From NCBI RefSeq assembly GCF_010093235.1, contig NZ_PDWP01000020.1, positions 1 through 64,000 of the forward strand: DNA of 64,000 nucleotides, written 5' to 3'. Positions 40,699 through 51,078 of the stretch are shown one piece after another (the stretch's first letter is position 1; every line of letters begins with the position of its first letter). The notes below the pieces were generated by a model. It was not told the DNA's origin. It saw only the letters and a list, made by a program, of their open reading frames with translations, and did no database searches. Source of the DNA: Pseudoxanthomonas suwonensis. GTDB taxonomy: Bacteria > Pseudomonadota > Gammaproteobacteria > Xanthomonadales > Xanthomonadaceae. A program made the translations under genes and the position numbers.

Positions 40699-43530
40699 TT
40701 ATTCGGCGACGACCTGGCTGCCGGGCGGGTTGACCAGCGCGTCGGCGACCAGCTGCTGCTGCTCGGCCACATGGTCGGCGAAGTGGCCGACGGCGGGCGA
40801 GGGCGAGCGGCTGCGGCCGGCGTAGCTGAGCGCCTGGCCCTTGGCCAGGCACGCCTGCAGGTGGTGCTTGATCTGGTACCAGGCGCCCTGGTTCTGCGGT
40901 TCTTCCTGGCACCAGATGACGTCGGTGGCCTTGGTGTACTTCTGCTGCAGTTCGGCCGACAGCAGGGCGCGCGGGAACGGGTAGAGCTGCTCGACGCGGA
41001 TGATGGCCACGTCGTCCTGGCCGCGCTTCTGCGCGTCCTCCAGCAGGTCGTAGTAGACCTTGCCCGAGCACAGCACCACGCGCTTGACCTTCTTCGGGTC
41101 GGCGGAGGCGTCCGGGATCAGGTGCTGGAACTCGCCGTTGGCCAGCTCGTCCAGGGTCGACACGGCCAGCTTGTGGCGCAGCAGCGACTTCGGCGACATG
41201 ACCACCAGCGGCTTGCGGGTGGCCATCTTCATCTGCCGGCGCAGCATGTGGAAGCACTGGGCCGGGGTGGTCGGCACGCAGACCAGCATGTTCTCCAGCG
41301 CGCACAGCTGCAGGAAGCGCTCCAGGCGCGCGGAGCTGTGCTCCGGGCCCTGGCCTTCGTAGCCGTGCGGCAGCAGCAGGGTCAGGCCGGAGATGCGGCC
41401 CCACTTGGCCTCGCCGGCGGCGATGAACTGGTCGATCACGACCTGCGCGCCGTTGGCGAAGTCGCCGAACTGGGCTTCCCAGATGTCCAGGGTGTTCGGG
41501 TCGGTGGTGGAGAAGCCGTACTCGAACGCCATCACCGCCTCTTCGCTCAGCAGCGAGTCGATGATGGTGCAGCGCTCCGGGCTGTCGACCAGCTGGCGCA
41601 GCGGCAGGTAGTAGCTGTCGGTCTTCTGCTCGTGCAGGATCGCGTGGCGGTGGAAGAAGGTGCCGCGGCCGGCGTCCTGGCCGACCAGGCGCAGGCCATG
41701 GCCTTCGGCCAGCAGGGTGGCGTAGGCCAGGTTCTCGGCGAAGCCCCAGTCGCCCGGCAGCTCGCCGGCGCTCATCTTCGCGCGGTCCTCGTAGATCTTG
41801 GCCACGCGCGGATGCAGCGACACGCCCTGCGGGATGGTGTTGATCAGCTTGGCCAGCTGCTGCAGCGTGCCCTTCTTGACCCGGGTGTCGACCGGGTCGG
41901 AGAGCTTGCCCGACAGGTACCTGGACCAGTCGATGGTCAGCTCGTAGTCCTCGGGCTTGGACGGCGCCAGCTCGGTGGTGACCTCGCCGGCGTCGAGCTT
42001 GTTGCGGTAGCCGTCGACCAGCGCCTTGCCCTCGTCGGCGGCGATCACGCCGGCCTTCTCCAGCCTGCCGGCATACAGCTCGCGGGTGGTCGGGTGCTTG
42101 CGGATGGTCTGGTACATCACCGGCTGGGTCGCCGCCGGCTCGTCGGCCTCGTTGTGGCCGTGGCGGCGGTAGCAGACCAGGTCGATGACCACGTCCTTCT
42201 TGAACTTCTGGCGGAACTCGTAGGCCAGCTTGGCCACGAACACCACCGCTTCCGGGTCGTCGCCGTTCACGTGGAACACCGGGGCGCCGACCATCTTGGC
42301 CACGTCGGTGCAGTACAGGGTGGAACGGGCGTCTTCCTTGTTGCTGGTGGTGAAGCCGACCTGGTTGTTGACCACCACGTGCACGGTGCCGCCGACGGCG
42401 AAGCCGCGCGCCTGCGACATCTGGAACAGCTCCATCACCACGCCCTGGCCGGCGAAGGCCGCGTCGCCGTGGATCAGGATCGGCAGGACCTTGGAGCGCT
42501 CGGTGTCGCCGCGACGCTCCTGGCGCGAACGCGCGGAACCGGCGACCACCGGGTCGACGATCTCAAGGTGCGAGGGGTTGAAGGCCAGGGCCAGGTGGAC
42601 CGGGTCGCCCGGGGTGGCGATGTCGGCCGAGAAGCCCATGTGGTACTTCACGTCGCCGGCGTGGGCCAGGGCGTCGTGCTCGAACTTGCCCTCGAACTCG
42701 TCGAACAGCTTGCGCGGGTTCTTGCCGAGGGTGTTGACCAGGACGTTCAGGCGGCCGCGGTGGGCCATGCCGATGACGATGTCCTTGACCTTGTCCACGC
42801 CGGACTGGCAGATCACGGTGTCAAGCAGCGGGATCAGCGATTCGCCGCCTTCCAGCGAGAAGCGCTTCTGGCCGACGTACTTGGTGTGCAGGTAGCGCTC
42901 CAGGCCCTCGGCGGCGGTCAGCCGTTCCAGCACGCGCTTGCGGGTCTCGGCGCTGAGGTTGTAGTCGCCGCCGGCCAGCTCCAGGCGCTGGTACAGCCAC
43001 TGGCGCTGCTCGACCTCGGCCATGTGCATGAATTCGGCGCCGATCGAGCCGGTGTAGGTCGCCTTCAGGCGCGCCAGCAGGTCGCGCAGCTTCATCCGCG
43101 GCTGGCCGGCCAGGCCGCCGGTGCTGAACTCGGCGTCCAGGTCGCGCTCGGACAGGCTGTGGAACTCAAGGCCCAGGTCCGGCGGGTTCATCGGCGGGGT
43201 CAGGCCCAGCGGATCGAGCTTCGCGCCGAGGTGGCCGCGCGAGCGGTAGGCGGTGATCAGGCGGCCGACGTTGCGCTCGCGCTCGTCACCGGCGCCCTGC
43301 GCGGCAGGCGCGGCATTGGCGGCGTTGCGCGCGGCTTCGGCCACGTGGGCGATGACCGCCGAGTGCGGCACGTCTCCGGCTTCGCGTCCCTTGAACCCGT
43401 CGAAGTAGGCCTTCCACTTCGGGTCCACGCTGTCGGGGGAGACCAGGTACTGCTCGTACAGGTCCTCGATGAAGGCGGCATTGCTGCCGAGCTGCGAAGA
43501 CTGCGCAAACTGCTTGAGTAGGTTGTCCAC
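40699..43530 (-). CDS. sucA: 2-oxoglutarate dehydrogenase E1
   Basis: 943-residue thiamine-diphosphate enzyme that decarboxylates 2-oxoglutarate and transfers the succinyl group to SucB. N-terminal SucB-binding helix (LYEQYLVSPDSVDPKWKAYF), IGMAHRGRLNVL, the ThDP motif HGDAAFAGQGVVMELFQMSQ, VVNNQVGFTTSN, YRRHGHNEADEP, and the transketolase-like half with LLPHGYEGQGPEHSSARLER. First gene of the operon; the 232 bases upstream to the GNAT gene hold its promoter region, where no confident elements could be picked out. Confidence 0.96.
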   Translation of the reverse strand: MDNLLKQFAQSSQLGSNAAFIEDLYEQYLVSPDSVDPKWKAYFDGFKGREAGDVPHSAVIAHVAEAARNAANAAPAAQGAGDERERNVGRLITAYRSRGHLGAKLDPLGLTPPMNPPDLGLEFHSLSERDLDAEFSTGGLAGQPRMKLRDLLARLKATYTGSIGAEFMHMAEVEQRQWLYQRLELAGGDYNLSAETRKRVLERLTAAEGLERYLHTKYVGQKRFSLEGGESLIPLLDTVICQSGVDKVKDIVIGMAHRGRLNVLVNTLGKNPRKLFDEFEGKFEHDALAHAGDVKYHMGFSADIATPGDPVHLALAFNPSHLEIVDPVVAGSARSRQERRGDTERSKVLPILIHGDAAFAGQGVVMELFQMSQARGFAVGGTVHVVVNNQVGFTTSNKEDARSTLYCTDVAKMVGAPVFHVNGDDPEAVVFVAKLAYEFRQKFKKDVVIDLVCYRRHGHNEADEPAATQPVMYQTIRKHPTTRELYAGRLEKAGVIAADEGKALVDGYRNKLDAGEVTTELAPSKPEDYELTIDWSRYLSGKLSDPVDTRVKKGTLQQLAKLINTIPQGVSLHPRVAKIYEDRAKMSAGELPGDWGFAENLAYATLLAEGHGLRLVGQDAGRGTFFHRHAILHEQKTDSYYLPLRQLVDSPERCTIIDSLLSEEAVMAFEYGFSTTDPNTLDIWEAQFGDFANGAQVVIDQFIAAGEAKWGRISGLTLLLPHGYEGQGPEHSSARLERFLQLCALENMLVCVPTTPAQCFHMLRRQMKMATRKPLVVMSPKSLLRHKLAVSTLDELANGEFQHLIPDASADPKKVKRVVLCSGKVYYDLLEDAQKRGQDDVAIIRVEQLYPFPRALLSAELQQKYTKATDVIWCQEEPQNQGAWYQIKHHLQACLAKGQALSYAGRSRSPSPAVGHFADHVAEQQQLVADALVNPPGSQVVAE

Positions 43531-43762
43531 GATATGTCGCGTCTGGAGGAAGGGCGGTCGCGCCGCCGACCCCGGGACTGGCCCTTGGCCGGCCCGGAAA
43601 GCCGCAAAAGTATAACCCCCATTCAGCCGCGGGGGGCCTTAGCCAAAGGGCGCATTAACCTGACGGCGGCACCTGTCGAGGTGCGGTTCACCTTCGGCGC
43701 GGCCAAGCATCGCCAATGGAACGCAACGGTGTGATGAGGACACCCGCGCCGCACCGGCGCGA

Positions 43763-44662
43763 TCAGCCCAGGGCGCGCAGCTCGGTGCAGGGCCGCGAGC
43801 GCGTCCACACCGGTTCGAAGGCCTGGGCCAGGCGGCGCGCCGCCGGCCGGTCCTCGATCCCGCCTTCGCCCTCGAAGCGCTGGCCCAGCGGGCGGAACAG
43901 GGCGCCGCCGGTGTCGTTGAAGGCGTAGGCGGACGGGTAGCGGCCGTCGACCGGATCGTCGGTCTGGCGGAGCTCGAACACGCTGGGCAGGCGCTGGGCC
44001 AGGGCCAGCAGGGGCGCATCCTCGCGCTGCGGTGTGGCCGCGTCCTGCAGGAGGATCCTCACCTGGCAGCGACCGCGGCGGGTGGCGAAGCGGCGGATGG
44101 CGTCGACCACGTCGCGACGGTCCAGCAGCCCGGGGTCGAGTGCCCGGCTGTAGATGGACAGTCCACGACGGGCATGGCCGGCCAGCGCCACCAGCACCGC
44201 TGCGGCGGCTTCTGCGTCCTCCACCGGGCTGGAGCCGGGCAGGCGCCGGACCATCAGCCGGTGGTCGATCCCGGCCTCGCTGAATACCGGCCCGCAGGGC
44301 ACGAATCCGGCGCGGGCGTAGAACGGCAGGGCATGCAGCTGGGCGTGAAGGCTCACCTCGGGCCAGCCCCGGGCGCGGGCATGGGCCACCAGCGCCTCGA
44401 GCAGGGCCTCGCCGATGCCGCGGCCGCGGTAGGCCTCGAGCACCGCCATGCGCCCGATCCGCCGGTCCGGGGTCAGCCGCGCCGTGCCGACGGGCGTGCC
44501 GTCGGCGGTCCGGGCCAGCACGTGGGCGCTGACCGGATCCAGCGCATCGCGCTCCAGTTCCGCCGGTACGCCCTGGCCTTCGACGAATACCGTCGTGCGC
44601 ACGGCATGCACGTCGGCATGCTCGCGGGCGTAGTCGGCCAGGGCGACGGCGGCAGGTGCCAT
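43763..44662 (-). CDS. GNAT N-acetyltransferase fused to a DUF7931-like C-terminal domain
   Basis: 299 residues. The N-terminal half is a GNAT acetyltransferase (VRTTVFVEGQGVPAELERDA, acetyl-CoA loop RMAVLEAYRGRGIGEALLEAL, FYARAGFVPCGPVF) of the ElaA/YjcF-like kind. The C-terminal half (about 155-299; RRGLSIYSRALDPGLLDRRD) resembles a phospholipase-D-like remnant, DUF7931, found fused to GNATs in this family. Substrate unknown. Its ATG overlaps the roxA stop by one base, so it belongs to the VOC-roxA-GNAT operon. Confidence 0.8.
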   Translation of the reverse strand: MAPAAVALADYAREHADVHAVRTTVFVEGQGVPAELERDALDPVSAHVLARTADGTPVGTARLTPDRRIGRMAVLEAYRGRGIGEALLEALVAHARARGWPEVSLHAQLHALPFYARAGFVPCGPVFSEAGIDHRLMVRRLPGSSPVEDAEAAAAVLVALAGHARRGLSIYSRALDPGLLDRRDVVDAIRRFATRRGRCQVRILLQDAATPQREDAPLLALAQRLPSVFELRQTDDPVDGRYPSAYAFNDTGGALFRPLGQRFEGEGGIEDRPAARRLAQAFEPVWTRSRPCTELRALG

Positions 44663-45978
44663 CAGGCTTCGACCTCGTCCTCGCCGGCGTCGTCGCCGGC
44701 ACCGCTGTCCAGTCCGTAGTGCCCGGCCTGGTACAGGGCGAAGCCGGCGTCGCGCGCGGCGGGGGACAGGGCCTGCCAGGTGGCCAGGTCCAGCACCGTG
44801 GCGTCGGCCAGGCGGCGGGCGTCGGCCTGCGGCACCACCAGGGTGCGGCCGCTGCAGTACAGGCTGGCGTCGCGGCCGTCGTGGCGACGGCGCCAGGCCA
44901 GGCGCGAGGCCGGGTGGCGGTGCAGGGCGCCGCCCTGGGCCAGTACTTCCTCCAAGCCCTCGCGCGGCAGCTCGTGGCCGGAGGGCATCACGTCGCCGGC
45001 CGCGCGATAGGTGGTGATGAAGCGGCCGAACCAGTCGCCCAGCCGGTCCGGGTCGTTCATGCGGATGGCGTTGAGCGCCTCGACCACGCGGTTCATGGCC
45101 GACACGTCGATCTCGTTGGGATCGGCCGGCAAGGCCAGGTCCTCGTCGTGGTAGCGGATCGCCTCGTCGGCATCCAGCAGCACCTCGTCCAGCCAGTCGC
45201 CCATCAGCTCGGCGGCCGACGGGGCGCGCATGCCGACCGAGAAGGTCAGGCACGGATCCTCGGCCACGCCGTGGTGCGGCACCAGCGGCGGCAGGTAGAG
45301 CATGTCGCCCGGGGCCAGCACCCAGTCATGGGTCGGGTTGAACTGGCGCAGCAGCTTGATCGCCGCGTCCTCGCGGAAGGACAGGTCCGGCGCCGGGCGG
45401 CCCATCGCCGCCGAGGCGTCGATCATCCAGCGCCGGTGGCCATGGGCCTGCAGCAGGAACACGTCGTAGTGGTCGACGTGTGCGCCGACCGAGCCGCCGG
45501 TGGCGGCGAAGCTGATCATGACGTCGTCGATGCGCCAGCGCGGCAGGAAGCGGAAGTGCTCCAGCAGCGCGGCCACGTCCGGGTCCCACTTGTCCACGTC
45601 CTGGACCAGCAGGGTCCAGTCATGGTCGGGCATGCCGGGGAAGTCCTCTTCCTGGAACGGGCCGTGGCGCACGTCCCAGGCGTCACTGGCACGGTCGTGG
45701 CTGATCAGGCGCGCCAGCACGCCTTCCTCGCAGGCCAGGCCGGCCAGGTCCTCGGGCATCACCGGGGTCTGGTAGCCGGGGAAGGCGTTGCGGATCAACA
45801 GGGGGCGCTTGTGCCAGTAGTCGCGCAGGAACGCCTGCGGCGACATGCCCAGCGGCTGGTTGCGGCTGGCGTCGACCTCGAAGGGCAGGGCGCGGGCGCG
45901 CGGGGCCGCCTTGGCGGACGTTGCGGACTTCTTGGTCTGGGCGGTCTTGCTGGGTTTCGTGGGGCGCTTGGAGGTCAT
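44662..45978 (-). CDS. roxA: Ribosomal protein L16 arginine 3-hydroxylase (RoxA/YcfD), JmjC-type
   Basis: 438 residues. A basic, low-complexity N-terminus (about 1-30), then a 2-oxoglutarate/Fe(II) oxygenase cupin: PLGMSPQAFLRDYWHKRPLL, VGAHVDHYDVFLLQAHGHRRW (His-x-Asp iron ligands) and LYLPPLVPHHGVAEDPCLTFSVG (third ligand His). The C-terminal winged helix and dimer region follow. It hydroxylates an arginine of ribosomal protein L16. About 60 residues longer than E. coli YcfD, because of the basic leader and tail. Overlaps both neighbours, by four bases with the VOC gene and one with the GNAT gene. Confidence 0.9.
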   Translation of the reverse strand: MTSKRPTKPSKTAQTKKSATSAKAAPRARALPFEVDASRNQPLGMSPQAFLRDYWHKRPLLIRNAFPGYQTPVMPEDLAGLACEEGVLARLISHDRASDAWDVRHGPFQEEDFPGMPDHDWTLLVQDVDKWDPDVAALLEHFRFLPRWRIDDVMISFAATGGSVGAHVDHYDVFLLQAHGHRRWMIDASAAMGRPAPDLSFREDAAIKLLRQFNPTHDWVLAPGDMLYLPPLVPHHGVAEDPCLTFSVGMRAPSAAELMGDWLDEVLLDADEAIRYHDEDLALPADPNEIDVSAMNRVVEALNAIRMNDPDRLGDWFGRFITTYRAAGDVMPSGHELPREGLEEVLAQGGALHRHPASRLAWRRRHDGRDASLYCSGRTLVVPQADARRLADATVLDLATWQALSPAARDAGFALYQAGHYGLDSGAGDDAGEDEVEA

Positions 45979-46373
45979 GGGGCGATCTCGTCGTAGCCGC
46001 GGCCGAGGAACTGGAGCAGGCACCAGCCGTGCCCGAACGGGTCGGCCAGCCGTGCGATGCGCCCCCACGAGGCTTCGCGCACCTGGCCTTCGGCGCGGGC
46101 GCCGGCAGCGAGGGCGCGGGCCAGGGCCGCGTCCAGGTCATCGACCACGACATCCAGATGGAGTGGGGTCCAGTGTCGGTCGTAGTCGCGCCGCGCATCA
46201 CCGGCGGCGATGGAGCCGGCCGGCTTGCGCAGCAGGTAGATGGGAGCCTGCGCGCCGAGCATCTCGATCCCGTCGTCGCCGAAGCGGCGCGCCGGCGACA
46301 GCCCGAAGGCATCCCGGTAGAAGGCTTCGGCGCGGGCCAGGTCGTCGACGTCGATGTTGATCAGCAGGTGCAT
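45975..46373 (-). CDS. VOC family (glyoxalase/bleomycin-resistance-like) protein
   Basis: 132 residues in the two-repeat VOC fold: INIDVDDLARAEAFYRDAFGLSP, a central strand region, HLDVVVDDLDAALARALAAGA, and ARLADPFGHGWCLLQFLGRGYDEI, which carries the usual metal His and C-terminal signature. Function unknown; no fosfomycin or glyoxalase I specific residues can be assigned. First gene of the VOC-roxA-GNAT operon, overlapping roxA by ATGA. The start at 46373 is the family start; the frame is open further upstream. Confidence 0.85.
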   Translation of the reverse strand: MHLLINIDVDDLARAEAFYRDAFGLSPARRFGDDGIEMLGAQAPIYLLRKPAGSIAAGDARRDYDRHWTPLHLDVVVDDLDAALARALAAGARAEGQVREASWGRIARLADPFGHGWCLLQFLGRGYDEIAP

Positions 46374-46537
46374 GGCGTCGACTTTGCGGTGCGGGTGGGA
46401 CGCCGCAGCGCGGGCGCGGTCGGGCAGTTGCGACGCGCGCAGGATATCGCAGGGAACCAGGCATGCCTTGAGCAGGGTCAAGCCACTGGCGTGCCCGGAA
46501 ACGAGACCGGCCCGCATGCGGGGGCCGGTCCGGTGGG

Positions 46538-47941
<1,404 letters not shown>

Positions 47942-48077
47942 TTAAGGCGTGCACGCGGGGCGTGCCGGGCGGGGCGCCTGGCGCGTCGCCACGCGCCGTT
48001 GGTCCTGCCGCATCAGCCTGCAATGGAGTGGCGGGTTGGTCGAGGCCAGGCGGGCAGCCGGCGGGCTCCGGGGGGAG

Positions 48078-48185
48078 CCGCGGCAGTGCGGGGGCATGGG
48101 GCATCGCGCGGCTCCGCGTCCTGCTCCAACGCGCGACCGCGGCACATCCATGTGCCGCTTGCCCCATGCCCCCGCACCACCGCGG
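48078..48185 (+). repeat. Structured repeat, copy A: predicted three-way junction
   Basis: Outer CCGCGG/CCGCGG closes on an 18-bp perfect stem P1 (48086-48103 with 48160-48177; inner strand GTGCGGGGGCATGGGGCA). Inside are P2 (TCGCGCG 48104-48110 with CGCGCGA 48130-48136, 19-base loop) and P3 (CGGCACAT with ATGTGCCG, 48140-48157). The loop edge and P2 contain GCTCCAACGCGCGACC (48123-48138), which is identical in copy B. It has no coding content. Confidence 0.8.
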
Positions 48186-48357
48186 CTTCGGGAGTTTCCA
48201 GCTCGTGGCTTCGCTCCTGTTCTCCCCCTCGCCCTCCGGCAGAGGGCGGTGGGTGAGGGACGATGCCCGGCCACGGCCGGAATGCCGACCTTCCCGCCCG
48301 CCCTTCCGTGGCATCACGGGGAGAGAAACGAAGCTGTGACCGGGGCGTGCCCGAAGA

Positions 48358-48465
48358 CGCGGTGGCCAGGGGGCGCGGCGCAAGCAGGCCATGGATGGCC
48401 TGCGGTCGCGCGTTGGAGCCTGGATGGCGGAGTCGCGCGATGCGCCGCACCCCCTGAGCACCGCG
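48358..48465 (-). repeat. Structured repeat, copy B: same fold, opposite orientation
   Basis: Reverse-complement relative of copy A. Outer CGCGGTG/CACCGCG, then P1 (48367-48382 with 48441-48456, 16 pairs with one mismatch), P3 (CAGGCCAT with ATGGCCTG, 48385-48402) and P2 (TCGCGCG 48406-48412 with CGCGCGA 48434-48440). P1 and P3 sequences differ from copy A but still pair, whereas the 16-base block at 48404-48419 is the exact complement of that in A. Confidence 0.8.
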
Positions 48466-48678
48466 GCTCCGTCCGGAGCTGCCCACGCCAGGACCGCCAG
48501 AACCAAGCACACCCGATCCCGAGGCGATCGCGCCCCGCTTTGGGAGCTTCGCTTGTCAGGTCTGCGGGGAGTACGCAGCACAGTTGCATGGCCGGAACAG
48601 ACCGGGGCCGCGGAGTGGCGACAGCCATGGACACTGGCGGGGGTATGCTCGCCGCGATCCCCAACGCCGGAGACGGCC

Positions 48679-50160
48679 ATGAGTCCATCCCCCGCACGTT
48701 CCCCCCGCGCCAGGAAGTCACCGGCGCGGCCTGATACCACCGCGCCGGCCCGGCGCACCCGTGTCGAGCACGACAGCATGGGCGAGCTGCAGGTTCCCGC
48801 CGACGCCCTCTGGGGCGCGCAGACCCAGCGCGCGGTGCAGAACTTCCCGGTGTCAGGCCGGCCGATGCCGCGCGGTTTCATCCGCGCGCTGGGCCTGGTC
48901 AAGGCGGCCGCGGCCGAGGTCAACGCCGGACTGGGCCTGCTGCCCAAGAACCTGGCCGGCGCGATCCGCGCCGCCGCGCTGGAAGTGGCCGAGGGCCTGC
49001 ACGACGCCCATTTCCCGGTCGACATCTACCAGACCGGTTCGGGCACCTCGTCCAACATGAATGCCAACGAGGTGATCGCCAGCCTGGCCAATGCCTCGGG
49101 CAGGGCCGGCAAGCGCGCCGTGCATCCCAACGACCACGTCAACCTGGGGCAGAGCTCCAACGACGTGGTGCCCACCGCGATCCGCGTGTCCGCGCAGCTG
49201 GCCGTCGTCGAGGACCTGCTGCCGGCGATCCGGCACCTGCGCCGCACCATCGAGAAACGCGCCCGCGAACTGCGCAAGGTGGTCAAGACCGGCCGCACCC
49301 ACCTGATGGATGCGATGCCGCTCACCTTCGGCCAGGAATTCGGGGCCTGGGCCTCGCAGCTGGCTTCCGCCGAAGGCCGCCTGGAGGACGCGCTCAAGCG
49401 CCTGCGCCGGCTGCCGCTGGGCGGCACCGCGATCGGCAGCGGCATCAACGCCGATCCGCGCTTCGGCGAGCGCGCCGCGCGCGCGCTGTCGCGGCTGGCC
49501 GGCACCCGCTTCGAGAGCGCGCAGGACAAGTTCGAGGGCCTGGCCTCGCAGGACGACGCGGTGGAACTGTCCGGCCAGCTCAACGCGCTGGCGGTGGCCC
49601 TGATCAAGATCGCCAACGACCTGCGTTGGATGAACTCCGGCCCGCTGGCAGGCCTGGGCGAGCTGGAGCTGCCGGCGCTGCAGCCGGGCAGCTCGATCAT
49701 GCCGGGCAAGGTCAACCCGGTGATCCCGGAGGCCACGGTGATGGCCGCCGCGCAGGTGATCGGCCACCACACCGCCATTACCGTGGCCGGCCAGGCCGGC
49801 AACTTCCAGCTCAACGTGACCCTGCCGCTGGTAGCGGCCAACCTGCTGGAGTCGGTGCAGCTGCTGTCGAACGTGTCGCGGCTGCTGGCCGACCGCTGCA
49901 TTGCCGGGCTGAAGGTGCGCGGCGAGGTGGTGAAACAGGCGCTGGACCGCAATCCGATCCTGGTGACTGCGCTCAATCCGGTGATCGGCTACGAGAAGGG
50001 TGCGGCCATCGCCAAGCAGGCATACAAGGAAGGCCGGCCGGTGCTGGAGGTGGCGATGGAGGTCACCGGGCTCCCGGCGAAGACGCTTGCGCCGCTGCTT
50101 GATCCGGCCGTGCTCGCGCGCGGCGGCATCCACGGCAAGCCGGGCGGTGGCGGCGGCTGA
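48679..50160 (+). CDS. fumC: Class II fumarate hydratase
   Basis: 493 residues, the oxygen-stable iron-free fumarase of the TCA cycle. RVEHDSMGELQVPADALWGAQTQRA begins the catalytic core, followed by QTGSGTSSNMNANEV, HPNDHVNLGQSSND, KTGRTHLMDAMP and the superfamily signature GSSIMPGKVNPVIPE. About 30 extra basic, Pro/Ala/Arg-rich residues precede the core compared with E. coli FumC (start MSPSPARSPRARKSPARP), so the start at 48679 may be too early, though GGAG lies upstream and no nearer ATG fits. Followed by a terminator-like palindrome that works best in the opposite direction. Confidence 0.93.
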   Translation: MSPSPARSPRARKSPARPDTTAPARRTRVEHDSMGELQVPADALWGAQTQRAVQNFPVSGRPMPRGFIRALGLVKAAAAEVNAGLGLLPKNLAGAIRAAALEVAEGLHDAHFPVDIYQTGSGTSSNMNANEVIASLANASGRAGKRAVHPNDHVNLGQSSNDVVPTAIRVSAQLAVVEDLLPAIRHLRRTIEKRARELRKVVKTGRTHLMDAMPLTFGQEFGAWASQLASAEGRLEDALKRLRRLPLGGTAIGSGINADPRFGERAARALSRLAGTRFESAQDKFEGLASQDDAVELSGQLNALAVALIKIANDLRWMNSGPLAGLGELELPALQPGSSIMPGKVNPVIPEATVMAAAQVIGHHTAITVAGQAGNFQLNVTLPLVAANLLESVQLLSNVSRLLADRCIAGLKVRGEVVKQALDRNPILVTALNPVIGYEKGAAIAKQAYKEGRPVLEVAMEVTGLPAKTLAPLLDPAVLARGGIHGKPGGGGG

Positions 50161-50187
50161 AAAAAGAAGGCCGCGCATGCGCGGCCC
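50161..50187 (-). terminator. Terminator for the minus-strand envelope operon
   Basis: GGCCGCGC and GCGCGGCC form an 8-bp palindrome (50170-50187) that on the minus strand runs straight into TTCTTTTTT. It lies between the convergent fumC and the last gene of the 50333-55122 operon and fits as that operon's terminator. On the plus strand it has A-runs before, not T-runs after, the stem. Confidence 0.75.
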
Positions 50188-50332
50188 GGGGAATCCGTCG
50201 TGACGTGGGCCGCGACAGTGGGGATGGGAGCCATCGCGATCCGGTGGCGATGGCGGGATCCGACTGGAGCGATCGCCGCGCGTGGGCGATGGCCGGGGGA
50301 GGGCCCGGCCGCGGCCGGACGGGACCGCCGGA

Positions 50333-51067
50333 TCACTGCCGCGAGGACGTGCCCCGCGCCGCGGCATCGGCCTCGGCGGCGGCATCCATCTCCCCGGCCG
50401 CCGGGTCCAGGGCGCCGGACAGGTTCGCGGTGACCTCGAGCTTCCGGCTGCCATCGCCATCCTTGCCGCAGGTGGCCACGTCCTGCTCGTCCAGCGTGGC
50501 GTAGGGTCGGAACTCGGGCAGGGCGCGCGCCAGGGCCTGCGGCGAGGCCAGCAGGCCGGGCAGGGCGCTGCAGACCCCGGCCATGACCTCGGCCTCGAGG
50601 CGGTCGCCTTCGGCCTCCATGCGCGCCTCGAACTCCTCGGTGCTGCCGGTGGCCACCGCCTTCAGGGCGCCGGTGGCGGCGGTGACGCCCAGGCCCGCTC
50701 CGCGTGCCCCCGCCGCCAGGCCGGCCCTGGCGATCGAGATCACCTGCCGGCGATGCTCCAGCAGCAGGCGGCGCTGGTTCGGGTCGATGGCCACCGCCCT
50801 GCCCTCGATCAGCAGGTCGCCCTGCGGGGTGATCTCGGCGTGCGGCAGGTTCCCGGTGTCGTTGCCGAACTGGACGCCATTGCGGTTCTTGCCGCCGATG
50901 CTGATGTTCTGGTCTTCCAGCCGCTTGTCCGCGCGTTCGATCGCAGCCTTGATGCCGCGGGTCACCAGCGAATCGCCGGGCGTGTCCTGTTGTCCGCGGT
51001 CCCCGCAGCCGGCCAGCGGCAGCAGGACGACCAGGGCGAGCGGGAGGATCGGGACATGGATGCGCAT
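50333..51067 (-). CDS. Exported lipoprotein, DUF2884 (YggN)-like
   Basis: 244 residues. MRIHVPILPLALVVLLPLAGCGD is a lipoprotein signal with the box LAGC (Cys21). The middle carries AEITPQGDLLIEGRAVAIDPNQRRLLLEHRRQVI, close to the DUF2884/YggN core, and the end LPEFRPYATLDEQDVATC. Function unknown; family proteins are periplasmic or envelope-anchored. It is a paralogue of the next gene upstream, sharing both of those blocks. Last of the seven-gene GntR-ABC operon, 11 bases after its paralogue. Confidence 0.75.
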   Translation of the reverse strand: MRIHVPILPLALVVLLPLAGCGDRGQQDTPGDSLVTRGIKAAIERADKRLEDQNISIGGKNRNGVQFGNDTGNLPHAEITPQGDLLIEGRAVAIDPNQRRLLLEHRRQVISIARAGLAAGARGAGLGVTAATGALKAVATGSTEEFEARMEAEGDRLEAEVMAGVCSALPGLLASPQALARALPEFRPYATLDEQDVATCGKDGDGSRKLEVTANLSGALDPAAGEMDAAAEADAAARGTSSRQ

Positions 51068-51078
51068 GCAGGTTCTCC

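Larger units (their letters stand above)
48066..48478. repeat. 413-bp imperfect palindrome between purB and fumC
   Basis: The outer 18 bases at each end match as reverse complements with two differences (CTCCGG..GGAGCCGCGG against CCGCGGCTCCG..CCGGAG). Symmetry continues inward through two structured modules (48078-48185 and 48358-48465) and linking segments, to a small central hairpin CCGGCC-AC-GGCCGG (48267-48280). It accounts for most of the 773-base gap; the flanks 47906-48065 and 48479-48678 show no genes and must hold the purB and fumC promoters. Confidence 0.85.
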
